Shown: one piece after another, positions 6,963 through 10,000 of the stretch
Position numbering within the stretch: position 1 is the stretch's first letter
How the letters are laid out: each line of letters begins with the position of its first letter
Assembly: GCA_020216745.1 (NCBI GenBank)
Contig: JAIWNQ010000199.1
Span: 1 to 10,000, forward strand
Direction of reading: 5' to 3'
Length of the DNA: 10,000 bases
Origin: Candidatus Hydrogenedens sp.
GTDB taxonomy: Bacteria; Hydrogenedentota; Hydrogenedentia; Hydrogenedentales; Hydrogenedentaceae
Notes under the pieces: model-generated
The model's input: the letters and a program-made list of their open reading frames with translations, nothing else
Told to the model about the DNA's origin: nothing
Databases searched by the model: none
Program-made: the position numbers and the translations under genes

Positions 6963-8276
6963 ATGGCAAAATTAGCAATTTTTGGTGGTAAACCCGTCCG
7001 TTCGAAAAATCAGAAGTTAGCAACATGGCCTATCAGTGATAAAAAAGATGCAGAACTGCTCAAGAAAATAACATTGTCAAATCGCTGGTCTTTCGATGGC
7101 GAGTATGAATGGAAATTTGCTGAAGCATTCACCAAATATCAAGGAGCAAACTATGGACTTTGCTGTGCCAATGGAACTGTGGGCATTCAATTGGCTCTCG
7201 AAGCTTTAGATATCGGTGCGTATGATGAAGTGATCGTTCCAGGAATGACATGGCAAGCAACAGCCGCCGCATGTTTAGATGTAAATGCAATTCCTGTGTT
7301 AACAGACATCGAACCCGATTCATGGAATTTGGACTTAGATGCCGTTGAAGCAAATATCACACCAAAAACAAAAGCGATTATTGTTGTTCATCTTTACGGT
7401 TCAACAACAGATTTAGACCGTTTACAAAAAATATGTAAAAAACATAATGTGTTCCTGATAGAAGATTGTGCCCATCAACATGGAACATTCTGGAAGGGAA
7501 AAGGTGTCGGCTCAATCGGCGATGTAAGCTCCTGGAGTTTTCAGGAATCAAAAGTATTATCCTGTGGTGAAGGTGGTTTTAATATGTGCAAAACCAAAGA
7601 CCTGTTCTATAAGATATACAGTTTAAGAAATTGTGGTAGACCCTATCCTGCATCCCCTGCCGTTTTTGGACTAAAAAAACCCGTAGGTATGGATAAAACC
7701 TTACAATCAGGCAATTTCCGTCTGACAGAATGGCAAGCAGCAATACTATTAGGTGGACTCTCCCGTCTGGACAAACAAGTAAAATTCCGCGATGCAAATG
7801 CCATCTACTTAAATTCGCTTTTGGCAAAAATTCCAGGGATAAAACCGATGATACGAAGACCACAAATCACTCAGCAAAGTTATTTCAATTTTGCGTTTCG
7901 GATAGACCCAGATGAATTAAAAGTTACAAATGCTCAGTTCTGCACCGCATTAAATGCCGAGTTAAGCGTTGGCGATGCGTTTGAACCACCATATGAACCA
8001 TTAAATGCATGCGGGCTATATAAACCTCTTACGAAAAAACGGTATCGCCTCAATGATGAGTACTGGAAGGCAATAGACCCGAAACGGTTTAATTTACCCG
8101 TTTGTACCGAAGCCCATACCCGTAGTGGAATTGTTGTGCATCATGTTATGCTTATGAATCCACGCTCTGTAATGGATCAGGTAGCGGAGGCGGTTAAGAA
8201 GGTCGTTGATAATATCTCCGAAGTACGCAAAATTAAAGCTGGCGGTGGAAGAAAATATAGACCATTGGCAGTATAA
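6963..8276 (+). CDS. DegT/DnrJ/EryC1/StrS-family PLP-dependent aminotransferase
   Basis: This 437-residue fold-type I PLP enzyme belongs to the sugar-aminotransferase/AHBA-synthase family. Family marks are NGTVGIQLALEAL (70-82), the substrate/cofactor loop VIVPGMTWQATAAA (90-103), DIEPDSWNLD (115-124) and VVHLYG (141-146). They continue with EDCAHQHG (167-174), whose Asp168 would hold the pyridine nitrogen, the Schiff-base lysine Lys197 in SFQESKVLSCGEGG, RNCGR (222-226) and FRLTEWQAAIL (252-262). The start FGGKPVR is typical of the subgroup. Members usually transfer an amino group from Glu or Gln to a keto sugar or a cyclitol, but a few are dehydratases or regulators. No sugar nucleotide, glycosyltransferase or secondary-metabolite gene is adjacent, so the substrate stays unknown. 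AAGGAG at 6950-6955 sits 7 nt before the ATG. trxB follows after 69 bp on the same strand. Confidence 0.93.
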   Translation: MAKLAIFGGKPVRSKNQKLATWPISDKKDAELLKKITLSNRWSFDGEYEWKFAEAFTKYQGANYGLCCANGTVGIQLALEALDIGAYDEVIVPGMTWQATAAACLDVNAIPVLTDIEPDSWNLDLDAVEANITPKTKAIIVVHLYGSTTDLDRLQKICKKHNVFLIEDCAHQHGTFWKGKGVGSIGDVSSWSFQESKVLSCGEGGFNMCKTKDLFYKIYSLRNCGRPYPASPAVFGLKKPVGMDKTLQSGNFRLTEWQAAILLGGLSRLDKQVKFRDANAIYLNSLLAKIPGIKPMIRRPQITQQSYFNFAFRIDPDELKVTNAQFCTALNAELSVGDAFEPPYEPLNACGLYKPLTKKRYRLNDEYWKAIDPKRFNLPVCTEAHTRSGIVVHHVMLMNPRSVMDQVAEAVKKVVDNISEVRKIKAGGGRKYRPLAV

Positions 8277-8330
8277 GCAGTTGGAAATATTAAGAGATAA
8301 ATTTACGTTACATACTTAATGTTTGATATA

Positions 8331-8336
8331 AGGGAG
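8331..8336 (+). promoter_or_regulatory. Ribosome binding site AGGGAG that decides the trxB start
   Basis: AGGGAG lies 9 nt before ATG 8346. The in-frame ATG at 8319 is upstream of this site and has no Shine-Dalgarno sequence of its own. It would add nine residues ahead of the FAD-binding strand that normally begins the protein. Confidence 0.75.
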
Positions 8337-8345
8337 CTCTTTTAT

Positions 8346-9290
8346 ATGGAGAATGTTGTTATTTTAGGTGCGGGTCCTGCTGGATGTACCGCAGCACTCT
8401 ATACAGCCCGTGCAGATTTAACCCCGCTTGTACTGGAAGGTGAACCAAGTGGAGATATTCTCCCTGGTGGTCAATTAATGACTACGACCGAGGTTGAAAA
8501 TTTCCCTGGCTATCCTGAGGGTGTATCAGGCCAACAACTAATGGCGGACCTGAAAAGACAAGCGGAACGATTCGGTGCAAGATTCGAATACAAGACAGCA
8601 ACCGCTGTTGATCTGAGTAAACATCCCTTTGTAGTGTTTGTTGGCAATGAAATAATTGAAACAAAATCAATTATTATTGCCACAGGTGCAAGTGCTAAAT
8701 ATTTAGGATTACCTGCTGAACAAAAATATTTAAATCGTGGTGTGTCTGCATGTGCTACCTGTGATGGAGCACTACCAAGATTCCGCAATAAACCAGTAGT
8801 CGTTGTAGGAGGTGGAGATAGTGCCATGGAAGAAGCCTTGTTTCTATCGCGATTTGCAGAACGCGTTCATATAATCCATCGCAGAGATAAATTCCGTGCA
8901 AGTAAAATCATGGCAGACCGTGTCCTTGCTCATCCAAAAATCGTTGTAGAATGGAACTCTGTTGTTGAAGATATTTTAGGAAATGACAAGGATGGCGTTA
9001 CGAGTGTCCTCATAAAAGATGTTAAAACTGGCGAAGTGCGAGAAATTCAATGTTCTGGTTATTTCTGTGCTATCGGACACAAACCCAACACAGACCTATT
9101 CAAAGGTAGTTTAGAATTAGATGAACAAGGATATATCATCACGAAACCCAACAGAACAGCCACTAACGTCGAAGGTGTTTTCGCTTGTGGTGATGTTCAG
9201 GACTCTTATTATCGACAGGCAATTACAGCCGCAGGTAGCGGTTGTATGGCAGGTATCGAGGCAACTCGTTGGCTTGAATCCCAAGAATAA
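8346..9290 (+). CDS. trxB: Thioredoxin-disulfide reductase (NADPH, FAD)
   Basis: The protein has 314 residues when started at ATG 8346, the normal length for low-molecular-weight bacterial TrxB. The FAD-binding GAGPAG (8-13) begins six residues after the start, followed by GGQLMTTTEVENFPG (41-55), the redox-active CATC (136-139) and the NADPH-binding GGGDSAMEEA (155-164). Next come HRRDKFR (178-184), whose arginines contact the NADP 2'-phosphate, and the C-terminal FAD motif ACGDV (280-284) with QAITAAGSGCMAGIEA (291-306). It passes electrons from NADPH to thioredoxin in the cytoplasm. All catalytic residues are present. No thioredoxin gene is in view. The gap to the aminotransferase gene (69 bp) has no terminator, so read-through is possible. 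The stop is directly followed by a small convergent ORF, and the nearest rightward terminator is about 190 bp further on. Confidence 0.97.
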   Translation: MENVVILGAGPAGCTAALYTARADLTPLVLEGEPSGDILPGGQLMTTTEVENFPGYPEGVSGQQLMADLKRQAERFGARFEYKTATAVDLSKHPFVVFVGNEIIETKSIIIATGASAKYLGLPAEQKYLNRGVSACATCDGALPRFRNKPVVVVGGGDSAMEEALFLSRFAERVHIIHRRDKFRASKIMADRVLAHPKIVVEWNSVVEDILGNDKDGVTSVLIKDVKTGEVREIQCSGYFCAIGHKPNTDLFKGSLELDEQGYIITKPNRTATNVEGVFACGDVQDSYYRQAITAAGSGCMAGIEATRWLESQE

Positions 9291-9389
9291 CTATTGCCCG
9301 CTCGTACTAAAAAGACCCATCACCCGAAAGATAGACTCAATAATGTTTATGATTTGCAAGATAACATCTAAAGCCAATAATAGTTCCAT
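9291..9389 (-). CDS. Candidate small ORF: 32-residue hydrophobic amphipathic peptide
   Basis: An ATG at 9389 is preceded by GAAGGAG at 9398-9404 with 8 nt spacing, and further up by a promoter-like pair (9424-9454). The frame runs 32 codons to a TAG at 9291-9293, exactly abutting the trxB stop on the other strand. The peptide begins MELLLALDVILQ and is rich in Leu, Ile, Val and Phe. Polar residues fall at 8, 12, 15, 18/19 and 22, a spacing of three to four that puts them on one face of a helix, and the tail is polar (STSGQ). This would suit a membrane-associated or self-associating helix. I do not recognise a family. Small membrane-active peptides, including type I toxins, look broadly similar, but no toxin motif is present. 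It is seen only in sequence and may be untranslated. Confidence 0.5.
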   Translation of the reverse strand: MELLLALDVILQIINIIESIFRVMGLFSTSGQ

Positions 9390-9397
9390 ACGTAACG

Positions 9398-9404
9398 CTC
9401 CTTC
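9398..9404 (-). promoter_or_regulatory. Strong ribosome binding site for the small ORF
   Basis: GAAGGAG on the minus strand is a near-ideal complement to the 16S rRNA 3' end and lies 8 nt before ATG 9389. It is as good as or better than the sites of the established genes in the window, and there is no larger gene here that it could serve. Confidence 0.55.
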
Positions 9405-9423
9405 TTTATAATTTTCTCTTATT

Positions 9424-9454
9424 ATTATACCTTAAAAAAGTAAAAATATTACAA
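9424..9454 (-). promoter_or_regulatory. Candidate sigma-70-type promoter for the small ORF
   Basis: On the minus strand TTGTAA (9449-9454) and TATAAT (9424-9429) are separated by 19 bp, slightly longer than ideal. Transcription would start near 9417 and give a leader of about 28 nt that includes the GAAGGAG site. The surrounding DNA is very AT-rich, so chance matches are possible. Confidence 0.4.
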
Positions 9455-9479
9455 ATATTTTTATATATTTATCAATATT

Positions 9480-9516
9480 TTGCAGGGACCTAAAACTTTA
9501 GGTCCCTGCAATTTTT
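9480..9516 (+). terminator. Intrinsic terminator, rightward
   Basis: A perfect 14-bp stem (9480-9493 with 9498-9511, including the GC-rich core GCAGGGACC) closes a 4-nt loop and is followed by TTTTT on the plus strand. Only the plus strand has the U-run, so it best serves trxB, whose stop is about 190 bp upstream. On the minus strand it could still form a hairpin 42 bp after the stop of the glycine-rich gene. Confidence 0.85.
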
Positions 9517-9524
9517 GATATTAC

Positions 9525-9548
9525 ACAACTTTATTTAACAAAAGTTGT
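9525..9548. repeat. 8-bp inverted repeat downstream of the glycine-rich gene
   Basis: ACAACTTT-N8-AAAGTTGT is a perfect 8-bp inverted repeat with an 8-nt loop, starting 5 bp after the stop codon of the leftward gene. No T-run follows on the minus strand. It may stabilise the 3' end of that message together with the larger hairpin next to it. Confidence 0.35.
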
Positions 9549-9553
9549 TAGAT

Positions 9554-10000
9554 CTATTTACGTTCCTGCCTTTTTATAGCACTCAAAGAGATTAGAGCAA
9601 CACATATCAATGCAAGGTCTAATAACCCTTTCCCTTTATTCTGGCTTGTTGTTGTTTCTTCTGCGGATTTACTTCCAGCACAACCTTTAATAACATTTGG
9701 AATTCTAATCAGAGCATCTCTACATGAATCACAATTTAACCAATCAAGTATGAATGCAGAAACAATAAAAATAGCACCAAATCCAGGTATATCTCTTAAC
9801 AATACCTGTTGAATATTTCCTGTCGGAGTAGCGGATTGATTCGGTGTACGAGGTGTATTGGTGATGTTAGTAGTGGTTTCTCCTTCACCAGGAACCGCCG
9901 TACTTCCCCCTGTCCCTGCTCCACCACTACCTCCACCAGTGCCACTTCCACCTCCACCACTTCCACCTCCTCCACCTCCACCACTACCACCACCTCCACC
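9554..10000 (-). CDS. Glycine-rich, probably membrane-anchored protein, C-terminal part (5' end outside window)
   Basis: The frame is open from the right edge to TAG 9554-9556, giving 148 visible residues. Visible residues 1-33 are a Gly/Ser linker with 25 glycines, and 34-66 are Thr/Pro/Asn-rich (TTTNITNTPRTPNQSATPTG). A first hydrophobic segment lies at about 73-88 (GFGAIFIVSAFILDWL). A cysteine cluster follows (Cys90, Cys93, Cys107), then a polar stretch (SKSAEETTTSQNKGKG). A second hydrophobic helix lies at about 125-142, with a basic tail KRQERK. A flexible linker leading to a terminal helix with a positive tail is typical of extracytoplasmic proteins anchored by the C-terminus, and resembles sorting-signal layouts. 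I cannot match it to LPXTG, PEP-CTERM or another named signal. The TTG at 9802 is an internal Leu codon. The function of the missing N-terminal region is unknown. Confidence 0.7.
   Translation of the reverse strand, partial: GGGGGSGGGGGGGSGGGGSGTGGGSGGAGTGGSTAVPGEGETTTNITNTPRTPNQSATPTGNIQQVLLRDIPGFGAIFIVSAFILDWLNCDSCRDALIRIPNVIKGCAGSKSAEETTTSQNKGKGLLDLALICVALISLSAIKRQERK
9902..10000 (-). repeat. Low-complexity GGN-triplet tract encoding a Gly/Ser linker
   Basis: Thirty-three consecutive codons are almost all GGT or GGA, broken by AGT/ACT/ACA/GCA. On the plus strand this reads as a CCACCT/CCACCA run. Such tracts can expand or contract by slippage, and assembly errors are possible here. The tract continues to the window edge, so its full length is unknown. 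Confidence 0.85.

Noticed and set aside
8277..8345. Terminator between the aminotransferase gene and trxB
   Set aside because: The only inverted repeat (ATTAAG...CTTAAT) has six AT-rich pairs and a 20-nt loop with no T-run.
9121..9411. Plus-strand ORF of 96 codons overlapping the end of trxB
   Set aside because: Most of it lies inside trxB in another frame, it has no Shine-Dalgarno site, and its composition is unlike a real protein.
9796..9999. Minus-strand ORF of 67 codons with a Val/Glu-rich repeat
   Set aside because: It is an out-of-frame reading of the Gly-codon tract. The frame continuous with the C-terminal hydrophobic segments is the Gly/Ser one, which is open from the window edge to the stop at 9554.

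Overview
This 10 kb window comes from a bacterial chromosome of low to moderate G+C, with AT-rich gaps between genes. It is gene-dense. Most genes have Shine-Dalgarno sites of the AGGAG type, and TTG is used as a start at least once. The gene content is core metabolism and housekeeping: DNA repair helicase, phenylalanine and leucine-type biosynthesis enzymes, queuosine precursor synthesis and thioredoxin reductase. There is no transposase, integrase, phage gene, CRISPR array, tRNA or rRNA. The phylum cannot be fixed from the sequence alone. The DHOD-like protein, the IMDH-family enzyme and the DegT-type enzyme would fit several free-living bacterial lineages outside the best-studied model groups, but that is only an impression.

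Layout. At the left edge, reading rightward, is the C-terminal third of a dihydroorotate-dehydrogenase-like protein (1-338). It is followed by a UvrD/PcrA helicase (394-2541) whose stop codon overlaps the TTG start of a bifunctional chorismate mutase/prephenate dehydratase (2538-3614). Three leftward genes follow. queC (3667-4362) converges on pheA. A ten-helix EamA/DMT permease (4523-5446) and an isopropylmalate/isocitrate-dehydrogenase-family enzyme (5523-6602) are close enough to form one transcript. A 360-bp AT-rich divergent region (6603-6962), with a perfect 22-bp dyad, separates them from two rightward genes: a DegT/DnrJ/EryC1/StrS aminotransferase-family protein (6963-8276) and thioredoxin reductase trxB (8346-9290).

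The right end is the least ordinary part. Directly abutting the trxB stop, on the opposite strand, is a 32-codon ORF (9291-9389) with a strong Shine-Dalgarno site and a plausible promoter. It encodes a hydrophobic peptide with helical amphipathic periodicity. The rightward intrinsic terminator suited to trxB lies beyond this small gene (9480-9516), so the trxB 3' UTR would be fully antisense to it. The window ends inside a leftward gene (9554-10000, 5' part missing) whose visible product starts with an almost pure Gly/Ser linker. It continues into two hydrophobic segments, a cysteine cluster and a basic tail, so it is probably a surface or membrane-anchored protein.

Three start codons need care. 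The dehydrogenase is best started at 6602 (ATG), TrxB at 8346 (ATG), and the glycine-rich protein is open to the window edge rather than starting at the internal TTG at 9802.
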